DNA of 64,000 bases from Promineifilum sp019695075 (GCA_026129185.1 JAHCIO010000017.1:24533-88532), one strand, 5' to 3'. Positions 22,297-31,181 are shown, numbered from the stretch's first letter. The notes: generated by a model not told the origin, from the sequence alone. Numbers and translations: made by a program.

Positions 22297-24199
22297 GGCC
22301 GGCCCTCTCGCGGTGGCGGCTCAGCAGCCAGAGAACGATCAACAGCAATGCCGCGGCCAGCAGCGCGGCCGCGCCGCGCCGTTGCCGCGTCCGGCCGCGC
22401 GCCTGTCGCTCGACAGCAGCTTGCTCCCGCTCAACCCGCGACGTGGCCAGCAGCGCGTGCCAGTCGGGGATATCGCGCCGGTCGGGCAGAGCATAGGCGG
22501 CGGCAATCAGGCGCCGGTAGCGGCGCTCCTCGTCCGCCCAGCGGGCGTCGTCCCAACCCAACTCCGGCTGAGCGATGGCGCGGACGTGGGGCATGAGGTC
22601 GCCGCCGCCGCGCGGCAGCAGCAGCCCCAGCCGCACCCGCCGCAGCAGCAGGTCATCCAGGTGGGCCACGCCCTCGGCGCGCGCCGCCCAACGCAGTTCG
22701 GCCCACAGCGCCGTCGTGCCGGGGATGGCTTCCAGGTCGCCCGGCCCGGCCGCGGCCAGCAGATCAGCCGCCTCGCGGCCGTGGCGGCCCAGTAGCCGGC
22801 GGCGCGTTTCCTCCGGCAAGCGTTCGCCGCCAGGCAGTGGGGCGGATGTGGCCTCGTCGCCGCCGGCCGCGGCCTCGGCCGCCGTCCACAGCACCGGCGC
22901 GTCCTCGTGCAGGCGGGCCAGCCGCGCCTCGCCGTCGTCCAGCCGGCCGCAGACCTGCTCCAGCGCCTGGCGGCCGATCTGGCGGAAGGTCGTCAGCTTG
23001 CCGCCGGTCACGGTCAGAAGCCCCGCCTCCTGCCAGACGACGTGATCGCGCGACTCCTCGGACGGATCGACCTTGCCGCTGCCGATGACCGGCCGGATGC
23101 CGGCAAAGGTGGCGCTGATGTCGTCGAGCGTCAGTCCCAGGGCCGGAAACTGGGCCGTGACGGCGGCCATGAGGTAGGCCACCTCGTCGCCGGTGATGCT
23201 GGGGTCGGCGTCCAGCGGCGGCGGGCAATCGACGTCGGTCGTGCCCAGCAGGGTGACGCCCTCCCAGGGGAAGGCGAAGACCGGCCGCCCATCGACCGGA
23301 TGCATGAAGCTGATCGCCTGGGCTACGGGGAAGCGCCAGGCGGGAAAGACGAGGTGGCTGCCGCGCAGGGGTCGCAGGCGCGCCTCCGCGCCGACCTGCC
23401 CACGCAGGAAGTCGGCCCACGCGCCGGTGGCGTTGATGACGGCGCGGGCGCGGACGTCGACCGGCGTCCGCGCGACTTCGTCGCCGGACGTGTCTACCAG
23501 CCGGACGCCGACGATCTCGCCGGCGGCGTCGCGCAGCAGTTCCTTGGCGCGCGCGTAGTTCAGCGCCAACACCTGGCGTTCGTCGTCGCCCTCTCCCGGC
23601 GACTCCTCACCGCCCGGCGAAAAGCCGTCGGCGGCCCCGCCGTCTACGGCGGCCCCGCCGTCTACGGCCTCGCGGATGAGCCGCAACACCAGGCGGGCGT
23701 CGTCGGTCTGGGCGTCGTTGTACTGAAAGCCGCCGCGCAGGCCGGTCGGGGAGATATAGGGGGCCAACATCTGGAAGTCGGCCGGGCTGTAGTAGCGGTG
23801 GCTCCATTGCAGGGCCATCAGGTCATAGACGGCCAGGCCCGCGCCATAGACAAGCTGCCCCGCGCCGTCGCCCTCATATTGCGCCAGCAGAAAGCCCAGC
23901 GGATGCACCAGCCCCGCCCCTTCGGCCAAGAGCTGTTCGCGCCCCTGCACCGACGCCCGTGTCAGGCCGACCTGGCCGGTGCGCAGATAGCGCAGGCCGC
24001 CATGCACCAGCTTCGACGAGCGGCTCGACGTGCCCCAGGCGAAGTCGCGCTGCTCCACCAGCAGCGCCCGCAGGCCCAGCCGTGCCGCCTCGTGAAGGAT
24101 GCCCGCGCCGGTGATGCCGCCGCCGACAATGACGATGTCCCACTCAGCGCGGAGCTGTTGCCAGGCCCGCGCCCGCCAGGCCGCATTCCAGGGTGTCAT
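22289..24199 (-). CDS. glpD: Glycerol-3-phosphate dehydrogenase with C-terminal membrane anchor
   Basis: GlpD oxidises glycerol-3-phosphate to DHAP and passes electrons to quinone. Evidence: the FAD loop VIVGGGITGAGILHEAARLG near residue 24, the GTSSRSSKLVHGGLRYL block that follows, and VIGSGKVDPSEESRDH near the end of the catalytic domain. At 636 residues it is longer than usual. One excess is a repetitive Gly/Ala/Asp/Glu insert (near residues 185-207), encoded in part by a tandem 18-base repeat. The other is a C-terminal basic stretch followed by a membrane segment (ALLAAALLLIVLWLL), which is not normal for GlpD. It is joined by ATGA to the flavoprotein gene upstream. Confidence 0.9.
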   Translation of the reverse strand: MTPWNAAWRARAWQQLRAEWDIVIVGGGITGAGILHEAARLGLRALLVEQRDFAWGTSSRSSKLVHGGLRYLRTGQVGLTRASVQGREQLLAEGAGLVHPLGFLLAQYEGDGAGQLVYGAGLAVYDLMALQWSHRYYSPADFQMLAPYISPTGLRGGFQYNDAQTDDARLVLRLIREAVDGGAAVDGGAADGFSPGGEESPGEGDDERQVLALNYARAKELLRDAAGEIVGVRLVDTSGDEVARTPVDVRARAVINATGAWADFLRGQVGAEARLRPLRGSHLVFPAWRFPVAQAISFMHPVDGRPVFAFPWEGVTLLGTTDVDCPPPLDADPSITGDEVAYLMAAVTAQFPALGLTLDDISATFAGIRPVIGSGKVDPSEESRDHVVWQEAGLLTVTGGKLTTFRQIGRQALEQVCGRLDDGEARLARLHEDAPVLWTAAEAAAGGDEATSAPLPGGERLPEETRRRLLGRHGREAADLLAAAGPGDLEAIPGTTALWAELRWAARAEGVAHLDDLLLRRVRLGLLLPRGGGDLMPHVRAIAQPELGWDDARWADEERRYRRLIAAAYALPDRRDIPDWHALLATSRVEREQAAVERQARGRTRQRRGAAALLAAALLLIVLWLLSRHRERAGHG

Positions 24200-25836
24200 A
24201 GTTTGCCTCCAACCGGGCGCTCTGGCCGGCCGGCGGCCCCGTCGTCGGCCAGGAGGACGCCGGGGTTCATGCGCCCATCGGGGTCGAAGCAGCGCGCCGC
24301 CGCGGCCAGCGCGCCCAGGCCCAGCGCCCCCTTCTCAGCGGCCAGATAGGGGGCGTGGTCGCGGCCGACGCCGTGCTGATGGCTGATCGTTCCGCCGCCG
24401 GCAACGATAGCCCGGCTGGCCGCGCTCTTCAGCGCCCGCCAGCGGTCGAGCGTCTCATCCGGGTCGGCCGCCAGCCGGAAGAGATAGGTGGCGTAGATGC
24501 TGGCCCCCTGCGGGTAGACGTGGGAGAGGTGGGTGAAGATGTGGACGCGCTCGCCGCGGTCGTCCAGCGCGCCGCTTAGGGCGTCCTCGATCTGTCCCAG
24601 CAGCCGGGGGACGTTGTCCCACGTGGTCGCCGTCTCCAGCGTATCCACGGCATAGCCGCGCTCCCACAGGGTATTGCGCAGATAGGGCGTGCGGAAGCGT
24701 CCCTCGATCCACTGCGCCCCGAAGCGTCGCCCGGCGGAGACGCCGCCCAGGCCCCGGCAGATGTCCAGCACCTGCTCGCGCGTGTCACGGATGGTCGCCG
24801 CCCGGCCGGTGAAGCCGCACAGCAGCATGCACTTCTCGCCGCCGACGCCGCGGACGCTCAGCAGCGTCTCCAGCAGGCCGATCACCCGCTCGTGCCCGGC
24901 CAGGGCCAGCGTCGTCTGCGTCTCGCGCGGCGTGCTGAGGCGCAACAGCGACAGCGGCCAGCGCCCCTGGACGATCTGCCGCACGGCCGTGGCCGCGCCG
25001 GCAAAGTCGGGGAAGAAGACGGCGTGGAACTCCTCATGTTCCGGCAGGGGCGTCACGCGGACGGTGGCCTCGGTCAGGATGCCCAGCCGCCCCTCGGAGC
25101 CGAGCACAAGCTGGCGCAGGTCGGGGCCGGCGGCCGAGGCGGGGAACGGCGGCAGCCGCAGCGCCCCCGCGGGCGATAGCAGCGTGCCACCGGCAAAGAG
25201 GCTCTCGATGCGGCCGTAGCCAAGCGACTGCTGACCGCTGGAGCGCGTGGCCACCCAGCCGCCGAGCGTGGAGTACTCAAACGACTGCGGGAAGTGGCCC
25301 AGGGTGAAGCCGCGGGCGCGCAGTTGGGCCTCCAGTTCCGGCCCGGCCACGCCCGCGCCGAAAGTGGCCTGCTGGCTGATGCTGTCGAAGCCCAGCAGCC
25401 CGTTCATCCGCCGCAAGTTGACCGTCAGCACCGGCGCGTCGCCGGGCTGCGGGTTGATGTGGCCGACGACGCTCGTGCCGCCGCCGTAGGGGATCAGGCG
25501 CGCCCCAACCTCGGCGGCGAAGGCCAGCAGCGCAGCTACGTCGCTCTCGGTCAGTGGGTAGGCGACGCCGTCGGGGAAGGCGGCCACCTGCCCGCTGCGC
25601 AGGGCCACCCAGTCGGGCAGGCTCTGGCCGCGGGCGTGGCGCAATCGGTCGGCCGGCTCGGCGCTGATGAGCGGGTGGGCTGGCAGGCGGCCGGGCGGCA
25701 CCGTGGCAACCACCGCGGCGAAAGTCGCGTCGCGCGGCGGCGCGCCCGGGCCGAGCCGCTCCTCCAGAAAGGCCGGCGCGTTGGCCGGCAACGGGTAAGG
25801 GATGGTGTCGTCGCCCCAACCATTCCAACGGCGCAT
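24196..25836 (-). CDS. FAD-binding oxidase, alkyl-DHAP synthase-like
   Basis: The 546-residue protein belongs to the vanillyl-alcohol-oxidase flavoprotein superfamily. The PP-loop IPYGGGTSVVGH and STLGGWVATRSSGQQSLGYGRIE bind FAD, and GTISHQHGVGRDHAPYL near the C-terminus is the signature of alkyldihydroxyacetonephosphate synthase. In eukaryotes that enzyme replaces the acyl chain of acyl-DHAP by an alkyl ether. D-lactate or glycolate oxidases share the fold but not that C-terminal motif. Lying beside glpD, which makes DHAP, and a FadR-type acyl-CoA sensor, a role in DHAP-derived or ether lipids is a reasonable inference. It starts one base after the fadR stop and overlaps glpD by four bases. 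Confidence 0.85.
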   Translation of the reverse strand: MRRWNGWGDDTIPYPLPANAPAFLEERLGPGAPPRDATFAAVVATVPPGRLPAHPLISAEPADRLRHARGQSLPDWVALRSGQVAAFPDGVAYPLTESDVAALLAFAAEVGARLIPYGGGTSVVGHINPQPGDAPVLTVNLRRMNGLLGFDSISQQATFGAGVAGPELEAQLRARGFTLGHFPQSFEYSTLGGWVATRSSGQQSLGYGRIESLFAGGTLLSPAGALRLPPFPASAAGPDLRQLVLGSEGRLGILTEATVRVTPLPEHEEFHAVFFPDFAGAATAVRQIVQGRWPLSLLRLSTPRETQTTLALAGHERVIGLLETLLSVRGVGGEKCMLLCGFTGRAATIRDTREQVLDICRGLGGVSAGRRFGAQWIEGRFRTPYLRNTLWERGYAVDTLETATTWDNVPRLLGQIEDALSGALDDRGERVHIFTHLSHVYPQGASIYATYLFRLAADPDETLDRWRALKSAASRAIVAGGGTISHQHGVGRDHAPYLAAEKGALGLGALAAAARCFDPDGRMNPGVLLADDGAAGRPERPVGGKL

Positions 25837-25837
25837 G

Positions 25838-26530
25838 TCACTCCTCCTCGCGCCGCGCCCAGGTAACCTGGCTGGCGCGCATCACTTCGCGGCAGAGCGC
25901 CTCGGCGCCGTCGGCGTCGGCCGCGGCGGCGGCGGCGCGCAAGCGGGCGTAGAACGCCACCGACTGCGCGCGTGCCTCCGGCGTGGCAAAGTAGCGCCGG
26001 GCGATGTCCTCATAGAAGCCGCGGAAGCCGTTCAGGATCAGCGTGTAGATGGGGTTGCCCGAACGCACAGTCAACAGGTGGTGGAGTTGCCAGTCGAAGC
26101 GGGCAAAGTCGGACAGCGTTGCCAGGGCCGCCGCGCCGTCGAGGAAGTCGAGCACCGCCGCCGCGTCGTGGGCGACAGCCGCGCGCGTGTAGGCCGGGGC
26201 CAGATGCAGGCGCACCTCCAGCAGTTGGGCGATGAAGTCGGGCGGCAGGTGGTCGGGGTGCGCCACCAGGCTGCCCAGTACGTTCAGCCCGCCTTCCTCC
26301 CAGTAGTCGTTGACCAGCGTGGGCTTGCCGTGGGCCACCGTCAGCCAGCCGTCGCGGGCCAGTCGTTGCAGCGCTTCGCGCAGCGTCGGCCGGGTCACGC
26401 CCAGTTGCGCCGCCAGGGTACGCTCGCCGGGCAGCGTCGTCCCCGGTGGAAACGTGCCGTCGAGGATGGCCGCCAACAGGACGCTTTCGGCATGGGCGCG
26501 CGGGCGGGCGGGAGCAAGCCATTCGGTCAT
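25838..26530 (-). CDS. fadR: FadR-type fatty acid regulator (GntR family)
   Basis: This 230-residue protein aligns end to end with my memory of E. coli FadR, not just with GntR proteins in general. The winged helix reads GVTRPTLREALQRLARDG followed by wing HGKPT; the counterparts of the DNA-contacting residues Arg35, Thr44, Arg45, Thr47, Arg49 and His65 appear as Arg37, Thr46, Arg47, Thr49, Arg51 and His67. The acyl-CoA domain shares SGNPIYTLILNGFRG and RYFATPEARAQSV. FadR binds DNA until long-chain acyl-CoA releases it. A matching operator sits in its own upstream region, so autoregulation of the operon is expected. GGAG lies seven bases before ATG. Confidence 0.8.
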   Translation of the reverse strand: MTEWLAPARPRAHAESVLLAAILDGTFPPGTTLPGERTLAAQLGVTRPTLREALQRLARDGWLTVAHGKPTLVNDYWEEGGLNVLGSLVAHPDHLPPDFIAQLLEVRLHLAPAYTRAAVAHDAAAVLDFLDGAAALATLSDFARFDWQLHHLLTVRSGNPIYTLILNGFRGFYEDIARRYFATPEARAQSVAFYARLRAAAAAADADGAEALCREVMRASQVTWARREEE

Positions 26531-26585
26531 CGAACTCCGTCACAGGTAAGCACCATCGTGTCAGGCCGCACCAGTCAAACCATAC

Positions 26586-26596
26586 TGGTCAGACCA
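26586..26596. promoter_or_regulatory. FadR-type operator
   Basis: TGGTCAGACCA is a perfect inverted repeat (TGGTC-A-GACCA) and matches the core of the E. coli FadR site TGGTCNGACCA. It lies about 55 bases before fadR. A second, weaker dyad ACCAgttatTGGT follows at 26600-26612. The 26531-26832 gap is otherwise only the two divergent promoter regions. Confidence 0.75.
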
Positions 26597-26704
26597 CTTA
26601 CCAGTTATTGGTATCATAGCCGTTCCGGCAGGTGTCTGTCAAGCCCATCGCGCCAGCAGGTCGCATTGGGCAGAGTGGCCATAGAGGCGGCCCGTTTCTT
26701 CACG

Positions 26705-26710
26705 TATAAT
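26705..26710 (+). promoter_or_regulatory. -10 box for the 26833 gene
   Basis: TATAAT on the plus strand, about 120 bases before the start codon. No convincing -35 is seen, so this is tentative. Confidence 0.3.
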
Positions 26711-26832
26711 TCACCGTGGATTTACTACCTTTTTCAGCGGCGAGCGCCGAAGTAGTGCTATCTTGATAGGATGGGGCCGTGGCCTACCCCCTGATCGTGT
26801 CTGTCTAGCTGGCCGAACAGTCGAGATGTATT

Positions 26833-28830
26833 ATGAGCAACGCAGATTCGTCCGACGACAGGGCAAAGAAACCACCCGCATCCTCTTCTTCGGATAAGGG
26901 CAAGAAAGGCAAGTCGAAGGGCTTTATTGAATCGACCGGCTTCAGGCCCAATTGGCTGGAGACCGGCCCCTTGCCGCCCGACGTACTGCCGGCGCAGCCC
27001 GATCCCGCCTCCGAGACCTCCATAGCCGACGAATTCGCCGCCCTGCAAGAGACGTTGCAACGCCTCTACGGCAGCGCCGCCGAGGACGCCGGCACGCAGG
27101 AGCCGTCCCCGCCGGCGGAGGACGCCCCCGCCCCGGTCGCGCCGCACCTGGAGGCCCCGCCCGAAGCGCCGCCGCTTGAAGCGCCCACACTCGACGACGC
27201 GCCCCCGGCCGAAGCCGTGCAACCCGAAGAAGCGCCCGTCGCCGCGCGCGAGTCCACGCCGGTGTTCACGGAGCCGCTGATGGCCGCCGAGCCGCCGGCG
27301 GAGCCGCCCGCGCCCGAACCGGTCGCGCCGGTCGCACCTGCTCCAGAGGCCGCTGTGCCGCTCCGGGAAGCCGACGTGCCCGATTGGCTGCGCCGGTTGC
27401 TGGCCGAGGACACCGCCCCCACCACAGAGGAAGCGCCGTCTACGCCACCCGCGCCGCCGGCCGTCGCGGAGCCACCCCCGCCCGAATGGGCTGAGCCGGA
27501 AGCCGCGCCGGAAGAACTCCTCCCCGCTATCTCGTTCGAGACAGAACCGGCCGAGGAGATACGGCTGGAAGAAGCCGTCGGCGACACTGTCGTCGGCGTC
27601 GCTCGCGTCACCGACGACATCACCAACAGCGTCGAGCCGATCGCCGCGGCCCCGACCGGGCGCAAATCCAAGCGCGCCCGCAAACCGCGGGCCGCGCACG
27701 AGCCACGGGTCGCGCGCGCGGAGCGCCCGCCGCTCCGCCGACCAAGCCGGCTATCGACGGCGATGCTGGTGATCAGTCTGCTCCTGCTGGCCGCCGCCGC
27801 GCTGATCTACTTCATCAACCCCTTCGTGCGGCTGGCGCTGGCGACGGCCTCGCTGGCCCGGCCGGTGTCCACGCCCAGCATCGCCCCGCCCAACGCGGCC
27901 GATAGCGGCAACTGGTGCATCTGGGGCGACTTCGCCGGCGACGCCCAACCCCGCCTGCTCGACGACGGCACTCAGGGGGACGTGCTGGCCGATGACGCCG
28001 TGTTCTCGCTGGAGTACGCTATCGCCCAGCCGGGCAGCTATCTGTGGCAAGTGGTCGATTGCGCCGACGTCACCCGCGGCTTTCCGTCAACGATGGCCTG
28101 GGTCGTCACCGAGCAGCCCAATCAGACGGTCACATTCCTCTTCGACAGCAACGAGCGCGCCGACCGCCTCTTCTTTCCGATTCCGTTCGCCGTCAGCGCC
28201 CTCGACAGCGCGGCCGACTTCCACATTGTCGGCAGCTTCCAGGACTGGATCGCCGACGATGCCAGCGGCCGGCTGGAGCCTCTCGGCGGCGGCATCTACC
28301 AGCAGGTGCGCCGCATCGCCCGTTCGGGCAGCTACCAGTCCTACGTCATCGTCGGCGACCCTGAGCAGGCCATCGACGCCTACGGCCGCACCACCAAGCC
28401 CATCCCCTTCGCCTTCGACACCGACCACAACGGCGATTACGTCGTCTTCCTGATCGACATCGATCGCGGGCGGGCGTCGGTGATGTATGACATGCCGCCG
28501 CTGATGACCGGGTTGGCGTTTGGTGGCGGCCACCTGCGTCTGAGCGTGGCTCTGGCCGGGCTGGCCGGGCTGCTGTTGCTGGCCCTGTTGCTGCGCGAGA
28601 TGATCCTACGCAACCGCCGCCTGTGGATGGAGACCGGTTGCCCGCGTTGCCACGAGCAGGAACTGATGCGCATCAGCCGCCGCCCTAAGGATCGCCTGCT
28701 GCATCTGCTGGGCATCCCCGCCTACCGCTACCGCTGCCGCAACTGCACCTGGGAGGGCACACGCCTGAGCGAGGCCGGCCGGTCGATCTCCCCCGGCGCA
28801 ACTATCGCCCGCATCGAAGGCTTGCGCTAG
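26833..28830 (+). CDS. Large membrane protein with Pro/Ala-rich cytoplasmic part and zinc ribbon
   Basis: The 665-residue protein is not recognised as a known family. It starts with a charged Lys/Ser-rich stretch, then about 200 residues rich in Pro, Ala and Glu. A basic run (RKSKRARKPRAAHEPR) precedes the first membrane segment (near 315-335). The next 220 residues look like two beta-sandwich, E-set or CBM48-like units; the second contains FHIVGSFQDWIADD and is followed by a tyrosine-rich region. A second membrane segment (LALAGLAGLLLLALLLRE) leads to a cytoplasmic zinc ribbon CPRC...CRNC. Start ATG 26833 has only a weak GAGAT upstream. A surface-sensing or envelope role is a guess. Its stop overlaps the convergent DUF2344 gene's stop. 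Confidence 0.65.
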   Translation: MSNADSSDDRAKKPPASSSSDKGKKGKSKGFIESTGFRPNWLETGPLPPDVLPAQPDPASETSIADEFAALQETLQRLYGSAAEDAGTQEPSPPAEDAPAPVAPHLEAPPEAPPLEAPTLDDAPPAEAVQPEEAPVAARESTPVFTEPLMAAEPPAEPPAPEPVAPVAPAPEAAVPLREADVPDWLRRLLAEDTAPTTEEAPSTPPAPPAVAEPPPPEWAEPEAAPEELLPAISFETEPAEEIRLEEAVGDTVVGVARVTDDITNSVEPIAAAPTGRKSKRARKPRAAHEPRVARAERPPLRRPSRLSTAMLVISLLLLAAAALIYFINPFVRLALATASLARPVSTPSIAPPNAADSGNWCIWGDFAGDAQPRLLDDGTQGDVLADDAVFSLEYAIAQPGSYLWQVVDCADVTRGFPSTMAWVVTEQPNQTVTFLFDSNERADRLFFPIPFAVSALDSAADFHIVGSFQDWIADDASGRLEPLGGGIYQQVRRIARSGSYQSYVIVGDPEQAIDAYGRTTKPIPFAFDTDHNGDYVVFLIDIDRGRASVMYDMPPLMTGLAFGGGHLRLSVALAGLAGLLLLALLLREMILRNRRLWMETGCPRCHEQELMRISRRPKDRLLHLLGIPAYRYRCRNCTWEGTRLSEAGRSISPGATIARIEGLR

Positions 28831-29504
28831 TCGGCGAAGCGCAGGGCCACCCGGTGGACATGGGCGTCCAGCGGGTCCAGGCCCAGCGCGGCCAGAACGT
28901 CGTCGGGGCGGCCGGTGGCCGTGGGCGTGTGCGCCAGCTCCAGGTAGAGGCGCAGCCCGTCGCCATCCTCGGCCAGGTGCATGGCCAGGATGAGCGGGCG
29001 CAGATCGAACGGCTGCGGCCGGGTGTCCTTGGCCCGGCGGCGGTCGCGCATCAGGCTCTCGGCCGCCAACACCCCCGTTACCGCCGCCCGCAGCGTCGCG
29101 GCATCGACGCCGAACGGGAACGCTACCTCATAAGCCGCGGCGACCAGTTGCCCCTGCGCCGACGGCGCGGCCAACGGTATCTCCGCCACGGCCAGCAGGC
29201 CCAGGCCGGGGGCCAGCCGCGCCGCCAGTCGTTCCTGAAAGACCTCGGCTGCGATCGGTTCGAGCAGCCAGACGTCGGCCACTTCGGCGGCGCTGGTATA
29301 GCCCAAGGGCAGGGCCGCGGCCAACGACAGGCGCGGCCGGCGGTTGAAGCCCTGGGTATAGGCCACGGGCAACTCGGCCCGGTTCAACGAGCGCTCCAGC
29401 GCCCGGGCCAGATCCAGGTGGCTGATGGTGCGCGCCGGGCCGCCCTTGCTGAAGGTCAACCGCAGGCGTTGCGCCGGGCGTGGAGGTTGTTGGTCGGTGG
29501 TCAC
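28827..29504 (-). CDS. DUF2344 (radical SAM-linked) family protein
   Basis: This 225-residue protein carries the DUF2344 signature: RLTFSKGGPARTISHLDLARALERSLNRAELPVAYTQGFNRRPRL, then LPLGYTSAAEVADVWL. In many bacteria this domain sits beside or is fused to a radical SAM protein and rnG-like genes, but none is adjacent here. Function is unknown. The start is not certain: GTG 29504 begins just before the conserved domain; ATG 29564 would add 20 residues but reaches into the divergent promoter. I prefer GTG. The gene converges on the preceding membrane protein with overlapping stops in CTAG. Confidence 0.8.
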   Translation of the reverse strand: MTTDQQPPRPAQRLRLTFSKGGPARTISHLDLARALERSLNRAELPVAYTQGFNRRPRLSLAAALPLGYTSAAEVADVWLLEPIAAEVFQERLAARLAPGLGLLAVAEIPLAAPSAQGQLVAAAYEVAFPFGVDAATLRAAVTGVLAAESLMRDRRRAKDTRPQPFDLRPLILAMHLAEDGDGLRLYLELAHTPTATGRPDDVLAALGLDPLDAHVHRVALRFAD

Positions 29505-29569
29505 GCGGGCATTGATACCACGTTCCTGGGCAATGGGGAATAGACGACAGACAACAGACCACATTGGGA

Positions 29570-29575
29570 TAAAAT
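29570..29575 (+). promoter_or_regulatory. -10 box for leaderless LysM/M23 gene
   Basis: TAAAAT ends seven bases before ATG 29583; no ribosome site precedes the ATG. The -35 is weak. Confidence 0.4.
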
Positions 29576-29582
29576 AGGCCGA

Positions 29583-31181
29583 ATGGGACGCCAACCTGCC
29601 ACTGCTCACACTCGCCTGCTGCTCCTCTGCCTGCTCCTGGGTCTCGCCGCCTGCGTGCGGCCGGGGCCGCGACCGCCGGCCACGACCGAAACCGCGACGG
29701 AAACCACGCCGGGCAGCGGCCCCGTAAACCCGCCAAGCCCCACGGGCGACGCCATCGACGCTACCTCCGCGGAACCCGTCGCCGCGCAACTGGGCACGCC
29801 CGTGCCCGACTACGACGGCCAGCCCACCCCCGACGCCCCGCGCTACGAAATGGCCGGGGACACGGAGAGCACCGTCGGCACGCATGTCGTCGCCGCGGGC
29901 GAGACGTTGGGCACGATTGCCCAGCGCTACAACACAACCGTCGCGGCGCTCATCGAGCTAAACGGCCTGACCAACCCCGACGTGATCAACGTCGGTCAGC
30001 AGCTACAAGTGCCCGGCGTAGAGATTCAGCGTGTTGTCGGCCCGGAGTTCAAGATCGTGCCCGATTCGGAGCTGGTCTATGGCCCCGGCGCGGCCGGCTT
30101 CGACCTGCGCGCCTTCGCCACGGCCCTGAGCGGTCGCCTGCTCAGCTATCAGGAAGAAGTCGAGGGGCAGACACTGGACGGCCCGGCCATCGTGCAGCTT
30201 TTGGCCGACCGCTACAGCGTCAACCCGCGGCTACTGCTGGCCGTGCTGGAGTATAAGACCGGCTGGCTGACCAACGCCCAGCCGCCGGAGCGCGCCAACC
30301 TGCTCGGCTACGTCGGCGCGACCATGCCCACCGGCCTCTATGGCCAGCTCAGTTGGGCGGCCAATCTGCTCAATCTGGGCTTCTACGGCCGCAACGAGGG
30401 CGGCCTGCGCGGCTTCAACCTGGGCGAGACGACACAAGTCACCTTCGCGCCAACGATCAACGACGGCACGGCCGGCGTGCAGCGCTTCCTCGGCGCGGTC
30501 GAGGGCGTCACTTACGAGAGTTGGCAACGCGACGCCGGCCCCGACGGCCTCTACGCCACCTTCGTGAGCCTGTTCGGCAACCCGTTCGGCTATGCCCACG
30601 AGCCGCTGCTGCCGGCCGGCCTGGCCGCGCCGGCCCTAACGCTGCCCTGGCCGGAGGGCGAGACGTGGTACTTCACCGGCGGCCCCCACGGCGCGTGGAA
30701 CTCCGGCTCGGCCTGGGGCGCGCTGGACTTCGTGCCCCCCAGCGACGTTGCCGGCTGTGTTCAGACTGACGCCTGGGTGACGGCGCCCGCGGCCGGCGTC
30801 GTCGTGCGCAGCGGCCACGGCGCGGTGGTCATCGACATGGACAGCGGCGATGAGGCCGCCGACGGCTACGCCGGCACGGGCTGGGCCATCACGGCCATGC
30901 ACCTGGAGACGCGCGACCGCATCGCCAACGGCACGCGCGTGACCGTCGGCGACCGGCTCGGCCATCCGTCCTGCGAGGGCGGCTTCTCCGATGGCACGCA
31001 CGTCCACCTGACGCGCAGCTACAGCGGCCGCTGGATCAGCGCCGACGGCGATATGCCCTTTGACCTGAGCGGTTGGGTGTCGTCGGGCGCGGGGGCGGAG
31101 TACGACGGCTACCTGACCCGCGGCGAGGCCGTCCGTGGCGCGTGCGTCTGTCGCGAGGACGTGAACGCCATCAGCCACTAG
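29583..31181 (+). CDS. LysM and M23-type peptidase lipoprotein
   Basis: This 532-residue protein has a signal peptide with lipobox LGLAAC, so it is a lipoprotein. After a Thr/Pro-rich linker a LysM domain binds peptidoglycan (GTHVVAAGETLGTIAQRYNTTVAALIELNGL). A central domain with DRYSVNPRLLLAVLEYKTGWLT resembles lysozyme-like helices. The C-terminal part is an M23 (LytM) fold with a GxWNSG...GALDF first zinc site and a HVHL second site. M23 enzymes cleave peptidoglycan cross-bridges; if the zinc set is complete this is a cell-wall hydrolase. Translation appears leaderless. The convergent HIT gene ends 15 bases after it. Confidence 0.85.
   Translation: MGRQPATAHTRLLLLCLLLGLAACVRPGPRPPATTETATETTPGSGPVNPPSPTGDAIDATSAEPVAAQLGTPVPDYDGQPTPDAPRYEMAGDTESTVGTHVVAAGETLGTIAQRYNTTVAALIELNGLTNPDVINVGQQLQVPGVEIQRVVGPEFKIVPDSELVYGPGAAGFDLRAFATALSGRLLSYQEEVEGQTLDGPAIVQLLADRYSVNPRLLLAVLEYKTGWLTNAQPPERANLLGYVGATMPTGLYGQLSWAANLLNLGFYGRNEGGLRGFNLGETTQVTFAPTINDGTAGVQRFLGAVEGVTYESWQRDAGPDGLYATFVSLFGNPFGYAHEPLLPAGLAAPALTLPWPEGETWYFTGGPHGAWNSGSAWGALDFVPPSDVAGCVQTDAWVTAPAAGVVVRSGHGAVVIDMDSGDEAADGYAGTGWAITAMHLETRDRIANGTRVTVGDRLGHPSCEGGFSDGTHVHLTRSYSGRWISADGDMPFDLSGWVSSGAGAEYDGYLTRGEAVRGACVCREDVNAISH

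Noticed and set aside
23630..23680. CRISPR-like or regulatory tandem repeat
   Set aside because: It is an in-frame 18-base duplication inside glpD that only enlarges a low-complexity insert; no CRISPR array was seen anywhere in the window.
28827..29885. Longer DUF2344 protein starting at 29885
   Set aside because: The extra residues are antisense of the LysM/M23 signal peptide and linker and would cross the divergent promoter.
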